Assembly (NCBI GenBank): GCA_965261065.1
Contig: OZ253444.1
Coordinates: 5,394,001 to 5,458,000, forward strand
DNA: 64,000 nt
Origin: JAKZVK01 sp965261065
Lineage (GTDB): Bacteria; Acidobacteriota; Terriglobia; Bryobacterales; UBA6623
Direction of reading: 5' to 3'
The position numbers and the translations under genes were made by a program. The notes beneath the pieces are model-generated. The model was not told where the DNA came from and did no database searches. It saw nothing but the letters and a program-made list of their open reading frames with translations. This document shows, piece after piece, positions 26,151 through 35,453 of this stretch. How positions within the stretch are numbered: the first letter of the stretch is position 1; each line of letters begins with the position of its first letter.

Positions 26151-28367
26151 CCATTACTTCCCATCTCCAGTGTCTCCTCGCCCGTCAACGACCCCTTCAC
26201 TCCGGCGCAAAGAAAGTACTGGGCGTTTCAGAAGGTCGAGCGGCCCGCGGTTCCCGAGGCCAGCCGCGCGGGATGGGTGCGCAATCCCATCGACGCGTTT
26301 GTCGCGGCGAAGCTCGAGGGCAAGGGCATCAAGCCCGCCGCGCGCGCCGACAAGGCCACGCTCATCCGCCGGGCGACGTTCGACCTGATCGGCCTGCCGC
26401 CCACGCCGGAAGAGGTCAGGGCGTTTGTCGAGGACGATTCCCCCGAGGCGTTTCAGAAGGTCGTCAACCGTCTGCTCGATTCGCCCCACTACGGCGAGCG
26501 TTGGGGACGCCACTGGCTCGATCTGGCGCGCTACTCCGATAGTGAAGGTTTCAAGTCCGACGAGACTCGTCCGAACGCCTGGCGCTATCGTGACTACGTC
26601 ATCAAAGCCTTCAACGACGATAAACCTTACGACCTGTTCGTCAGAGAGCAGATCGCGGGTGATGAGTTATGGCCTGGTAACCCCGAAACCCACGTCGCCA
26701 CCGCCTTCAACCGCCACTTTCCCGACGAAAGCAACGCCGCCAACCTTCGGCAGCGCCGCCAGGAGATTCTGCACGATATTACCGACACCGTCGGCGCCAC
26801 TTTCCTCGGCCTGACGTTCGGCTGCGCGAAGTGCCACGACCACAAGTTCGACCCGATCTTGCAGAAAGACTACTACCGCCTGCAGGCCTTCTTCGCGAAC
26901 ACGGCCGAGTACGACGAGGTCCCGATGGTCGGTCCCGCGGAGTTTGGCGAGCACCGGCGCCAGCTCATCGAATGGGAAGAGGCGACGAAGGATGTCCGCG
27001 CCGAGATCGACGAGCTGTTCCAGGCCCAGCGAGAGGAGAGTTGGAAGCATCAAGTCGGACGCCGAACGCCCGAAACCCGAAAGATGCTGGCTCGCGAGAG
27101 GGGCGAGTACACGCCGTACGAGCGACAGATCCTCCGCAAGCACAACTGGGAGATGAGGTTTCTTGTCGGCGGGACGAGAATGGCGAAAGGCCTCAAGGGA
27201 GACGAGAAGGAACGCTACGAGCACCTTGAAGCGGAGCTGGCGAAGTACGATCACCTGCGTCCGGCGGAGTTGCCGCTGGGTACGGGTGTCAGAGACCTCG
27301 GGCGTGAGGCGTCGCCGACACATGTTCTCGGCGTGAGCTCGTATGAGGCGCCGCGCGAAGAGGTGCAGCCGGGGTTCCTGTCGATTTTGGACCCGGCGCC
27401 CGCAGTGATCCCGGACCTGCCGCATCTCGACTCTACAGGCCGCCGCACCACGCTGGCCGGCTGGATCGCGGGCCGCAACAACCCGTTGACGGCGCGAGTG
27501 ATGGTTAACCGGGTGTGGCATTACCACTTCGGGCGCGGCATCGTGGCGACCCCGAGCGACTTCGGGCTGATGGGCGGGAACCCGACGCATCCCGAACTGC
27601 TCGACTGGCTGGCAGCGGAGTTCGTCGACAACGGCTGGAGCGTCAAACAGATGCACCGGTTGATTATGAACTCGGCTGCCTATCAGCAGAGTTCGGCGTT
27701 TCGCGAGGACGCGAACAAGGCCGACCCGATGAACCGGCTGTTCTGGCGCTTCCCGCCGCAGAGGCTGGAGACGGAAGTCATACGCGACTCGGCGCTGTAC
27801 GTCTCAGAGATGCTTGACCTGGCGGTCGGAGGCCCGAGCGTGTTCCCCCCGCTGCCACTCGGCATGCCGACGCCGCGAGGCGGCTGGAACGTCGCCGAGC
27901 AGCCGGCCGAGCAACAGCGGCGCAGCGTGTATGTGTTCGTACGCCGCAACGCGCGCTACCCGATGCTCGAAGCGTTCGACATGCCCGACACGCACGAAAG
28001 CTGTGCGCGGCGCACCGTCACGACCACGGCGCCGCAAGCCCTGGCGTTGCTTAACAGCGAACAGACCATCAACTGGGCGCGGGGCTTCGCGGGTCGTGTG
28101 TTGCGGGACTCGGGTGCGGACTTCAGCGCAGGCGTGGCGCAGGCGTATCAAGTGGCCTTTTCCCGCAATCCCGATGGCTGGGAGAAGGATCACGCACTGA
28201 CGTTCCTCGAGCGGCAGTCGAAGGTGATCGCCGAGCGGCACGCGGCGGGTGAGACGCTGGCGTTGCCGACCGTTGCGCCCGAAGGCTTGGCGGCGGAACG
28301 TGCGGCGGCGTTTGTCGATTTTTGCCACACGTTGCTCAACGCGAACGAGTTTGTGTATCGGTTTTGA
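26130..28367 (+). CDS. DUF1549/DUF1553 protein, 5'-truncated at an IS1380 fragment
   Basis: 745 residues as read. DUF1549 (PSCyt2) covers about residues 40-245: RNPIDAFVAAKLEGKGI, LIRRATFDLIGLPPTPEEV, DSPHYGERWGRHWLDLARYS and LGLTFGCAKCHDHKFDPI. DUF1553 (PSD1) covers about 445-700: LAGWIAGRNNPLTARVMVNR, WHYHFGRGIV, TPSDFGLMGGNPTHPELLDW and ARRTVTTTAPQALALLN. The Cys-x-x-Cys-His in CAKCHDH suggests metal or haem contact. The first about 15 codons come from the IS1380 fragment junction, so the native start and most of the signal peptide (PLLPISSVSSPV remains) are lost; export is doubtful. A DUF1501 gene follows, the normal partner. Confidence 0.85.
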   Translation: MTPFEYPPLLPISSVSSPVNDPFTPAQRKYWAFQKVERPAVPEASRAGWVRNPIDAFVAAKLEGKGIKPAARADKATLIRRATFDLIGLPPTPEEVRAFVEDDSPEAFQKVVNRLLDSPHYGERWGRHWLDLARYSDSEGFKSDETRPNAWRYRDYVIKAFNDDKPYDLFVREQIAGDELWPGNPETHVATAFNRHFPDESNAANLRQRRQEILHDITDTVGATFLGLTFGCAKCHDHKFDPILQKDYYRLQAFFANTAEYDEVPMVGPAEFGEHRRQLIEWEEATKDVRAEIDELFQAQREESWKHQVGRRTPETRKMLARERGEYTPYERQILRKHNWEMRFLVGGTRMAKGLKGDEKERYEHLEAELAKYDHLRPAELPLGTGVRDLGREASPTHVLGVSSYEAPREEVQPGFLSILDPAPAVIPDLPHLDSTGRRTTLAGWIAGRNNPLTARVMVNRVWHYHFGRGIVATPSDFGLMGGNPTHPELLDWLAAEFVDNGWSVKQMHRLIMNSAAYQQSSAFREDANKADPMNRLFWRFPPQRLETEVIRDSALYVSEMLDLAVGGPSVFPPLPLGMPTPRGGWNVAEQPAEQQRRSVYVFVRRNARYPMLEAFDMPDTHESCARRTVTTTAPQALALLNSEQTINWARGFAGRVLRDSGADFSAGVAQAYQVAFSRNPDGWEKDHALTFLERQSKVIAERHAAGETLALPTVAPEGLAAERAAAFVDFCHTLLNANEFVYRF

Positions 28368-28441
28368 GGGTAGCGGGCGGCGGTGCTTGCTGCTGTCAAA
28401 CCGTAGTTGCGTAAACAAGCGAGTGGTAGAATGAGCGACAG

Positions 28442-28741
28442 ATGAGAGCTCTATCTGAACAGTTGTGGCTCGTTTCACTCGTTCTGCTTGCTGCGCTCAT
28501 CCCGGCGGCGGCAGGACTCCTTTCGCCGGTGCTGTATCCCGAACAAGCTGGAACGTTGTGGGGAGAGTACGTGCGCGAGTTGTTCGGCCTTCTGATCATC
28601 CCGATTGGTTTGGTCCTCCTTCTTAACTTCTTGCATTCTCTCGAGAAACGCCGGTTGGGCCGACCACACGGGTCTGAGGAGCCGGGACCGGGCGGGTACG
28701 AGACGATCGTTGAGAAGCACGCGAGAGGATTGTTCTACTGA
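28442..28741 (+). CDS. small membrane protein of unknown function
   Basis: 99 residues with two predicted membrane helices (LVSLVLLAALIPAAAGLL and LFGLLIIPIGLVLLLNFL), then a polar C-terminal tail rich in Gly/Glu. It lies between the DUF1549/1553 gene and the DUF1501 gene on the same strand. I recognise no family. Confidence 0.55.
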   Translation: MRALSEQLWLVSLVLLAALIPAAAGLLSPVLYPEQAGTLWGEYVRELFGLLIIPIGLVLLLNFLHSLEKRRLGRPHGSEEPGPGGYETIVEKHARGLFY

Positions 28742-28785
28742 ACTTGTGAGAGCCCCCGACAGGCCGTAGACAGGGAGGCGACTCG

Positions 28786-30219
28786 ATGGACTTCCAACGC
28801 AACTTTCCATCGCTCCGCACCCGCCGCCGGTTCCTGACCCGCGCCGGCAGCGGCCTTGGCCTGCTCGCGCTGGGCAATCTGCTTGATCAAACCGGCGCGC
28901 TGCCGCGAGCATCGGCCGCGCACAAAAATGCGCTGGCTCCGAAAGAGCCCCACCACCCGCCGAAAGCCAAGTCGGTCATCTGGCTGTTCATGGAAGGCGG
29001 GCCGAGCCACGTCGACTTGTTCGATCCCAAGCCGGTGCTCGATAAGCTGGGGGGGCAGCCGATGCCCGAATCGTTCGGGCGTCCGGTGACGGCCATGGGC
29101 ACCGCCGGCAATACGCTGCTGCCAACCAAGCGGACCTTCAAGCAGCACGGCGAAAGCGGCCTGTGGGTGTCGGACTGGTATCCGCACGTCGCCGAGCACA
29201 CCGACAAGCTGGCTGTGATTCGCTCCTGCTACGCCGACGGCCTCAACCACGTTGGCTCGGTGTCGCAAATGAACACCGGCTCGATCCTCGCGGGGCGGCC
29301 ATCGCTCGGCGCCTGGGCCACCTACGGCCTCGGTACGGCCAACCAAGACCTGCCGAGTTTCGTGATTCTGACCGATTATAAGAGTGTGGTCGGGGGTGCC
29401 AAAACGTGGAGCTCCGGATTCCTGCCGGCTGCTTTTCAGGGAACGCGGTTCCAACAGGAGGGGCCCCCGATCTTAAACCTGGCGCAGCCCGACACCGTGG
29501 GCGACCGCCAGCAACGCGGTAAGCTTGATCTGCTCGCCGCGCTCAACCGCCATCACGCCGAGACGCGTCCCGAGGAGGGCGAACTCGACGCACGCATCGA
29601 AGCCTACGAGCTAGCCTATCGAATGCAGTCGGCGGCGCCGGAAGCCGTCGACATGGCCAGCGAGTCCGAAGCCACCAAGAAGCTCTACGGCATGGACGAG
29701 GAAGAGACCGCCAAGTTCGGCGGCAACTGCTTGCTGGCACGGCGGCTGGTCGAGCGTGGCGTGCGTTTCGTCGAGTGCTACAGCGGCAGCGGCAGCGGCT
29801 GGGACGCCCACAAAGACATCGAGGGCAACCACTCGAAGTGGTGCAAGGCCTCCGATAAGCCGATCGCGGGGCTGCTGGCCGACCTCGAGTCGCGCGGCCT
29901 GCTCGAGGAGACGCTGGTTGTGTGGGGCGGGGAGTTCGGCCGCACGCCCTTCAACGAGAAAGGCATCGGCCGCGACCACAACCCCTGGGGCTTCACGATC
30001 TGGATGGCCGGCGGCGGCATCAAGCCGGGCCAGGCCATCGGTTCGACCGACGAGATCGGCTTGAATGCGGTGGAGAAGCCGTATCACGTCCACGACATCC
30101 ACGCCACGATTCTGCATCTACTGGGGCTCAACCACCTCGACTTGACCTACCTGCACAACGCCCGCGCTGAGCGTCCCACGGTTAACGGCGGCAAGTTAAT
30201 TGAAGAGGCGCTGGCGTAA
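28786..30219 (+). CDS. DUF1501 domain-containing Tat-exported protein
   Basis: 477 residues with a Tat leader (RTRRRFLTRAGSGLGLLALG). It is a canonical DUF1501: WLFMEGGPSHVDLFDPKP, LWVSDWYPHVAEHTDKLAVI, CYADGLNHVGSVSQMNTGS, GRPSLGAWATYGLGT, ETLVVWGGEFGRTPFN and GRDHNPWGFTIWMAGGG, ending with the HDIHATILHLLGLNH motif. It lies downstream of DUF1549/1553, the conserved pairing of secreted proteins in Planctomycetota, Verrucomicrobiota and Acidobacteriota. It is the better-conserved of the two DUF1501 genes in the window. Confidence 0.9.
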   Translation: MDFQRNFPSLRTRRRFLTRAGSGLGLLALGNLLDQTGALPRASAAHKNALAPKEPHHPPKAKSVIWLFMEGGPSHVDLFDPKPVLDKLGGQPMPESFGRPVTAMGTAGNTLLPTKRTFKQHGESGLWVSDWYPHVAEHTDKLAVIRSCYADGLNHVGSVSQMNTGSILAGRPSLGAWATYGLGTANQDLPSFVILTDYKSVVGGAKTWSSGFLPAAFQGTRFQQEGPPILNLAQPDTVGDRQQRGKLDLLAALNRHHAETRPEEGELDARIEAYELAYRMQSAAPEAVDMASESEATKKLYGMDEEETAKFGGNCLLARRLVERGVRFVECYSGSGSGWDAHKDIEGNHSKWCKASDKPIAGLLADLESRGLLEETLVVWGGEFGRTPFNEKGIGRDHNPWGFTIWMAGGGIKPGQAIGSTDEIGLNAVEKPYHVHDIHATILHLLGLNHLDLTYLHNARAERPTVNGGKLIEEALA

Positions 30220-30283
30220 CTGCGAGTTGGTTTTGGGTCGCTTTGCGGCGGGCCCGACATCGGCCTGCGCGTTGCCAAGATAA

Positions 30284-30314
30284 ACTCAGAGCCGCAAGCG
30301 TGAGCTTGCGTTGA
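30284..30314. repeat. copy of the 'CTCAGAGCCGC' dispersed repeat
   Basis: ACTCAGAGCCGCAAGCGTGA continues GCTTGCGTTGA. It contains the small hairpin GCAAGC-GTGA-GCTTGC and matches the left part of the repeat at 38286-38410 (ACTCAGAGCCGCGGGCGTGA). It lies in the spacer after the DUF1501 gene; the rest of 30220-30472 shows nothing else clear. Confidence 0.6.
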
Positions 30315-30472
30315 GGTGTAACGGACCAACAGGGTGCGGCTTCACCGAGGTGGGAGCTGCTACCCCAAAGGAGTGGCCGCCGTGGTCGGTGGAGGGCTAT
30401 CAACGCAGGCGGACGTCTTTCGGTTCTGAGTGGCGATTGAGTCTGTACCGGCGGCGGGGAGGTCATCGAGCT

Positions 30473-30739
30473 GTGAAGACCCTGGAAATCTCCGAAGCCA
30501 AACGCCCACTGGCCGACTATGCCGGCGAGGTGGGAGAGGAGCCGATGGTTCTCACCGCGGGAGGCAAACCCGTTGCCGTGCTGACTTCCGCGGAGGGTCT
30601 CGACTGGGAGACCCTCCGCATCGGCAGCAACCCGGATTTCCTCGACCTTCTTGAGCGCTCCCGCCGCAAGCTGCGTTCCGAATGTGGCCACTCGACCGAG
30701 GAGGTGCGTAGCCGGATTGAAGTCGAAGCAGACCCCTGA
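30473..30739 (+). CDS. Phd/YefM-like antitoxin, apparently without its toxin
   Basis: 88 residues from GTG 30473, preceded by GGGGAGG. The N-terminus MKTLEISEAKRPLADYA and VLTAGGKPVAVLTS form the Phd/YefM DNA-binding fold, and the C-terminal helix (NPDFLDLLERSRRKL) would bind a toxin. No RelE, Doc or PIN gene lies within 100 bp downstream, so it is an orphan antitoxin or acts with a distant partner. Confidence 0.65.
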   Translation: MKTLEISEAKRPLADYAGEVGEEPMVLTAGGKPVAVLTSAEGLDWETLRIGSNPDFLDLLERSRRKLRSECGHSTEEVRSRIEVEADP

Positions 30740-30857
30740 CCCCCCTCTCGGTTCCGTAAGACGCCCTCAAACCTGGACGAGGGGCCAACGTCGATCCTCA
30801 GACCTACGGTTGTAACGCGGCGGCCGCCCGCGCGTCTAAGCACCGAAGGAGGCGATC

Positions 30858-31169
30858 ATGCATATTCGGAAGCTCGGGCCGGTGACCGCGGCCCTACTCG
30901 CCGGTTTCGCCGGTGGCGTGCTCTCAAACCTCGTTTGGACCCAGGCGACCGCGTTGGCCCAGGGTCAATCGCCTACAGCCGTGCCCGCCACCGTGAAGGC
31001 CCAAGAGTTCCAGTTAGTAGATCCAAAAGGCGTGGTCATTGGTGAATTGAAATCGGGGCTATTGGGCGGAGAGTTTACGTTCTATAACCGCCGGGGCGAG
31101 GCGACCTGGTACGCGCCGCAGTGGCAAGGTCCGCGAGTCCATCCTTTGACACAGAGCCCGACCCCGTAG
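30858..31169 (+). CDS. hypothetical exported or membrane-anchored protein
   Basis: 103 residues starting after AAGGAGGCGATC, a strong RBS. There is an N-terminal hydrophobic segment (VTAALLAGFAGGVLSNLVW) that may be a signal anchor, then FQLVDPKGVVIGELKSGL and FTFYNRRGEATWYAP. This resembles small acidobacterial proteins whose second half is a short beta-sheet repeat, but no function is known. Confidence 0.55.
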   Translation: MHIRKLGPVTAALLAGFAGGVLSNLVWTQATALAQGQSPTAVPATVKAQEFQLVDPKGVVIGELKSGLLGGEFTFYNRRGEATWYAPQWQGPRVHPLTQSPTP

Positions 31170-31553
31170 CGGGGGTGTGTCGGTTCGACACAGTCCGCAC
31201 GCGGAAGCGACTCAGCACGGCCGCCGTACAGTCAGGAATCCCTTGCTGCCTTGGCCCGTGCGCGTGGGCATGCCGCATGTGCAAGGACCGCGCTTCGCGG
31301 ACATTCCCGGAGCGTCGGTCAGCCCGCGTGGAGGCGGGGCACGCTACACCCCGTCGCCGTAACTGCCTTCTGTTTCAAAGTTGTAGGTGCTCAGTGGGCT
31401 GCCCCAGCCAGCTCCAGCGAGGCAACGATCACCGAGTTCCGATGCCTGCGCAGGATTGAAAACGCCCAGATCGCCGCCCCTCTTGGAGACGTTAGTCGTA
31501 AGACAAAGACCTATGGCGAAGGCGGCCCCCCGTGTGCATACTAGAGGGACGCC
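31170..31553. other. intergenic region upstream of the FecR-domain gene
   Basis: 384 bp with only short, unsupported ORFs. I find no known RNA, no IS end and no clear promoter. Confidence 0.35.
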
Positions 31554-32321
31554 ATGGTGCGCTCCAAGCCACCGCGGGCCGGGATTGTCCTGTCCCTGTT
31601 CGCCTGTCTGATCACCGCCGGCAGTCTCCCGGCGCAGCAACTCGACGGCGATGCCGCGCGCGTCGTCGCGGCCGAAGGGCAGGTCTCTGTCCTGCGTGGA
31701 GCCGAACCCTGGGCCCTGTTCGCCGATCAGACCGTCCGCGTCGGCGAGACCATCGTCACCGGTGACGACGGCTTTGCTGAACTGCAGGTCGCCGACGGCA
31801 GCATCTTCTTCGTCTTCCCCGACTCGCACGTGGTGTTCCGCAAGAACCCCGCCAGCCTCGGTGACTTGCTCGACCTCTTCCTCGGACGCGTCAAGATCCA
31901 TATCCAGAAACTCGGCGGACGGCCCAACCGCAACCGCGTCTTTACGCCCACGGCCGTGATCTCGGTTCGCGGTACGACCTTCGACGTCCAAGTGGACGAG
32001 AACGAAACGACCACCGTCCTCGTCGACGAGGGCCTTGTCACCGTGGCCCACCGTCTGCTGCCGAGCAACGACTAGATCCCAGTCGGCGAGGGCGAAAGCC
32101 TCACCGTCTACCGCGACGCACCACTCGCCAAAGCGGGTGTCGACAAGGCCAAGGCCGTTGAGCTTGCCGATAACATGGCGCGCACCTTGGCCTACATCTG
32201 GAATCGCATCGGCCGCTCGACCGGAGGCGGTGGCGCGCCCGCGCCCACCGGCGGCGGCGCTCCTCTGCCCGGCGACACCGAAGCCCCCGAGCCACCCCCG
32301 CCGCCGCCACCTAGCCGCTAG
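31554..32321 (+). pseudogene. secreted FecR-domain protein with an in-frame TAG
   Basis: A signal peptide (IVLSLFACLITAGSLPAQ) is followed by a FecR domain (about residues 36-165): VAAEGQVSVLRGAEPWALF, VRVGETIVTGDDGFAELQV and VFTPTAVISVRGTTFDVQV with TVLVDEGLVTV. TAG at 32073-32075 stops it after 173 residues. The same frame stays open for 81 more codons (IPVGEGESLTVYRDAPLAK, then a Gly/Pro-rich tail) to TAG 32321. That continuation matches a typical FecR C-terminus, so the internal stop is probably a point mutation. The truncated product still contains most of the domain and might fold. Confidence 0.8.
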
Positions 32322-32334
32322 CCCGCGCTCCGCG

Positions 32335-33483
32335 TCAGCCAAGGCTTTCGTTAGGCACGATCGTCGCCTTGACACTGCGCATGGCCATGGCGCTTTCGAT
32401 AGCTTCCATGATGCCTTGTTCGCTGAATGGAAAGCAGGTCTGCATGCGGGACCAAGGATAGCGGTCGCGCGTCCTGTCAAGCATGTCAATCGCCAACGGG
32501 ATATCGTTGGCTGTGAAGGCCCAACTGCCCAAGAGGTTGACGTCCTTGACACAGAAACGATGCCAGTTGGTCTCGATGGCGCCGGCGTCGGTAAACTGCC
32601 CCATCTCGACGTAGGTGCCGCCGTCGCGCAGCATCTCGATTCCCTCGGGGCCGGCCGAGGGATGGCCGCTGCAATCGAGCACCAGGTCGGCCCCGTAGCC
32701 TCTTACGATCTGCCGCACCGTGTCAATCCGGGCCTGGGGGGTCGTATGGATTTCGATGTTGACCGTGGCCTCGGCGCCGAACTCCCGGCACAGCGCCAAC
32801 CGGGGCTCCTCCGGGGCGCCGACCACGATCACGCGCCCGGCTCCCATCTCCTTGACCGCGACGATCGCCAGCACACCAATGGGCCCCGACCCCTGAATCA
32901 CCACCGTATGGCCGACGCGAAAGCCGCCCGCGGAGCCGGCGCGATTCATCGCGCGAACACAGGACGTAAGCGGCTCCGATAGCGACCCGAGCCGCAACGT
33001 CATGTCATCAGGTAAACGGTAGATCTTCGTAGCGGGCAGCATGTCGAGATCCACGTAAACCACCTCGGCCCAGCCGCCCCACAGGTGCGGCGCTTTGTTG
33101 AAAGGGAGGTAGCGGCCATAGTAGGTGGGATTGAGACAGCGGTTGGCGTTCGCGGGGTAATGCACGCAGTAGTAGCACTCGCCGCAGGGCATCAGAGGCG
33201 GCAGCATCACCTTGCTGCCGACGGCGAGTGGTTGGCCCATGAAGTCCACCTCCAGAGCAGGACCCTTTTCGACGATGACCCCGGCTAACTCGTGACCGAG
33301 CGTGAAAGGCCAGGGCAGGGGCTTCGGCCAGTGTCCCCGCAGGATGTGCAAGTCCGTGCCGCACACGCCACAGAATCCGATCTCAATCAGTGCCGCCTTG
33401 TCGGAAATCTTGGGCCTTGGAACGGTCTCGATGCGGGCGGTGGCGCCGGGCCCGTCAAAGGTGGATACGCGTACCGTGCTCAT
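32335..33483 (-). CDS. zinc-dependent medium-chain alcohol dehydrogenase
   Basis: 382 residues. The catalytic zinc site is GFCGVCGTDLHILRG (Cys) with LGHELAGVI (His/Glu). The structural zinc cysteines are in PCGECYYCVHYPANANRC. The NAD(P) fold is VVIQGSGPIGVLAIVAVKEM with IVVGAPEEPRLALCREFGA, and LVLDCSGHPSAGPEGIEML follows. It belongs to the sorbitol/threonine dehydrogenase-like branch; the substrate cannot be fixed. It is a monocistronic gene, convergent with the FecR gene (14-bp gap). Confidence 0.85.
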   Translation of the reverse strand: MSTVRVSTFDGPGATARIETVPRPKISDKAALIEIGFCGVCGTDLHILRGHWPKPLPWPFTLGHELAGVIVEKGPALEVDFMGQPLAVGSKVMLPPLMPCGECYYCVHYPANANRCLNPTYYGRYLPFNKAPHLWGGWAEVVYVDLDMLPATKIYRLPDDMTLRLGSLSEPLTSCVRAMNRAGSAGGFRVGHTVVIQGSGPIGVLAIVAVKEMGAGRVIVVGAPEEPRLALCREFGAEATVNIEIHTTPQARIDTVRQIVRGYGADLVLDCSGHPSAGPEGIEMLRDGGTYVEMGQFTDAGAIETNWHRFCVKDVNLLGSWAFTANDIPLAIDMLDRTRDRYPWSRMQTCFPFSEQGIMEAIESAMAMRSVKATIVPNESLG

Positions 33484-33633
33484 GTGATCAGACTAACGCG
33501 CAAGACAGATGAGTGGTGGCTGGCGAGCGAACCGGCGCCTCATCCGAGTCTCCACACTTGCTCGCGCGGCGGGCGTAGAATGGAACGTTGAAATCGATAG
33601 TTCGAGCCGCCGGCCTGGCAGAGAAGAAATAGC

Positions 33634-33852
33634 ATGACGTATGCTGTTGTCTTCGAACAAACCGACAGCAATTGGTCGGCGTACGTGCCGGACCTCCCAG
33701 GCTGTATTACGACGGGTAAATCACTGGAAGATACCGAGCGTAATATTCGCGAGGCCATCCAGGGGCACATCGAAACCCTTCGCCAGTTCGGCGAACCAGT
33801 GCCCGAACCGACCAGCCATGCCAAGCTGGTCAACGTCTCTTCCGCGGCATAG
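33634..33852 (+). CDS. HicB-like antitoxin, orphan
   Basis: 72 residues with the HicB fold: YAVVFEQTDSNWSAYVPDLP and GCITTGKSLEDTERNIREAI, then QGHIETLRQFGEPVPEPTS. HicB proteins neutralise the HicA RNase. No hicA is adjacent (nothing coding in 33487-33633 or 33853-34048). A decayed hicA-like ORF at about 59.7 kb is not linked. A partial RNase H-like fold without the C-terminal DNA-binding part is common in this subgroup. Confidence 0.75.
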   Translation: MTYAVVFEQTDSNWSAYVPDLPGCITTGKSLEDTERNIREAIQGHIETLRQFGEPVPEPTSHAKLVNVSSAA

Positions 33853-34048
33853 ATTGCGAGCGAGCGGCCAGCAACCACAGCTTGTTCGATCGACCCTAAC
33901 GGTTTATCCACGCCACGTACGCGCGAGTGATTTCGCACGGCGTCGAGGACAACCTCAACTTTCTCGAAAACGAGTATCAACGAAACCGCGTCCGGTGGAG
34001 TATACATCTATAGGACGTTGATTTCGCGTACCCTGTGAGCCGACCCCC

Positions 34049-34678
34049 GTGGACGCAACCGGCTTTGATTTCGTAGCAATCGAGATGGCCCGCCGGGCGG
34101 ACGAGCCGAGCGAGGAGATCGTCCGGCTGATTCGGCGCGCCCGCGAGGGCGACCTGGCTGCGTTCGAGCAACTCATCCTGCTGCACGAGCGGCGGGTGCT
34201 GCGCACGGCGCTGCGGCTGCTCGCCCGGCCCGAAGACGCCGCAGACGCCGCGCAGGAAGTCTATCTGCGGCTGTTCCGGCATTTGCGCCGATTCGACGAG
34301 CGGCGCGACTTTGCGACTTGGCTGTACCGGATCACGGTGAATGTTTGCCGCGACGTCCATCGGCGGCGGCAACGGAACCCGACGCTGTCGCTCGAGGAGA
34401 TGGGCGCGCGCGCGCCGTCCGTGGAACCGCGGGCCGACGCCCCCGACCCTTTCGATGAGTTCGCCCAAGCCGAGGAGAGACGGATCATGACCGAGGCGTT
34501 GGGGGCTCTGCCGGAGAAGGAGCGCGCGGCACTCGTGTTACGCGACCTCGAAGGGCTATCGACGGCGGAGGTGGCGGAGGTGCTGGGCTCGTCAGAAACC
34601 ACCGTGCGATCGCAGATCAGTCGGGCGCGGATCAAGCTCAGGGCCGACCGGGAACGCCGGCTGAAGGAGCGGAAATGA
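34049..34678 (+). CDS. ECF-type RNA polymerase sigma factor
   Basis: 209 residues from GTG 34049; ATG 34085 (MARRADEPSEE) is an equally possible start. Region 2 covers about residues 42-105 (FEQLILLHERRVLRTALRLL, DAADAAQEVYLRLFRHLRRF, DFATWLYRITVNVCRD). Region 4 covers about 150-200 (EALGALPEKERAALVLRDLE, GLSTAEVAEVLGSSETTVRS). It overlaps the anti-sigma gene by 4 nt (ATGA), so the pair is co-translated. It would direct RNA polymerase to a stress or envelope regulon. Confidence 0.9.
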   Translation: MDATGFDFVAIEMARRADEPSEEIVRLIRRAREGDLAAFEQLILLHERRVLRTALRLLARPEDAADAAQEVYLRLFRHLRRFDERRDFATWLYRITVNVCRDVHRRRQRNPTLSLEEMGARAPSVEPRADAPDPFDEFAQAEERRIMTEALGALPEKERAALVLRDLEGLSTAEVAEVLGSSETTVRSQISRARIKLRADRERRLKERK

Positions 34679-35451
34679 ACTGCCACGATCTCGAACAATG
34701 GATTGCGCTTGATGTCGGAGGCGACTTGCCTGAAGGGGACCGGCCCGCGCTTCAGGCGCATGTACAAGGTTGTCCACGTTGCCGGCTCTTCGCGGACGGG
34801 ATGATCGATAGCCGGCAAAGCTTGCATGCTCTGCACCGCCAGCCGTTGGATGTCGCCCAATTGCAGGCCGTTCGGGCGAGTGTAGTCGAACGGCTTGAAG
34901 CCGAGGCCGGTACGCGGCGTGGGCGATTCGTGTGGTGGCTCGGCCTGCGGCCGAATTGGGCGCGATTTGCCGTCCTCGCGGTGGGTCTCGTGGTGGCCGT
35001 GGGGCTGGCGTGGTGGTCTGCGGGGCCTCGGCCGCCGGGCGGCCCATTGGCGTCCCCGGCCGGCGGAAACCAGTCTGGGCTCGCAGCGGTGCCGGACTCC
35101 CCGGCGACGCAACCTGCGCCGGAGCCTGACGATGCGGGCGCACCGCCGAGCAACGATATCCAGGTCCAAGCAGCCGTGGCTGTTGTGGCGGAGGTAAGTG
35201 TGCTGCAGCCCAAGCCCGGGGTAGTCGAGGCCACCGATCCAATGCCCGCAACGCAGAGGCAGCCGCAAACCGAGCTCGTCCAACAAGAAACCGAAGAGCC
35301 TGCCACGTCGCCGGAGCGGCCACGCTACGAACTGGTCTCGGTCCCTGTGTCAGACCCCGAGGGTGGTGAGTCGGAGCAGTATCTGCTCAGGGTCGCCAGT
35401 GACAACCCGAACATCGAGATCTACTGGATGCTCGACGAGAACGGAGGTTAG
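34675..35451 (+). CDS. membrane anti-sigma factor with zinc-finger ASD
   Basis: 258 residues. The N-terminal anti-sigma zinc finger reads MNCHDLEQWIALDVGGDLPE with HVQGCPRCRLF (H-x3-C-x2-C). One membrane helix follows (FAVLAVGLVVAVGLAWW, about residues 98-114), then a Pro/Ala-rich extracytoplasmic part ending SDNPNIEIYWMLDENGG, a tail common to such acidobacterial proteins. It should hold the upstream sigma factor at the membrane until a signal releases it. Confidence 0.82.
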   Translation: MNCHDLEQWIALDVGGDLPEGDRPALQAHVQGCPRCRLFADGMIDSRQSLHALHRQPLDVAQLQAVRASVVERLEAEAGTRRGRFVWWLGLRPNWARFAVLAVGLVVAVGLAWWSAGPRPPGGPLASPAGGNQSGLAAVPDSPATQPAPEPDDAGAPPSNDIQVQAAVAVVAEVSVLQPKPGVVEATDPMPATQRQPQTELVQQETEEPATSPERPRYELVSVPVSDPEGGESEQYLLRVASDNPNIEIYWMLDENGG

Positions 35452-35453
35452 CC

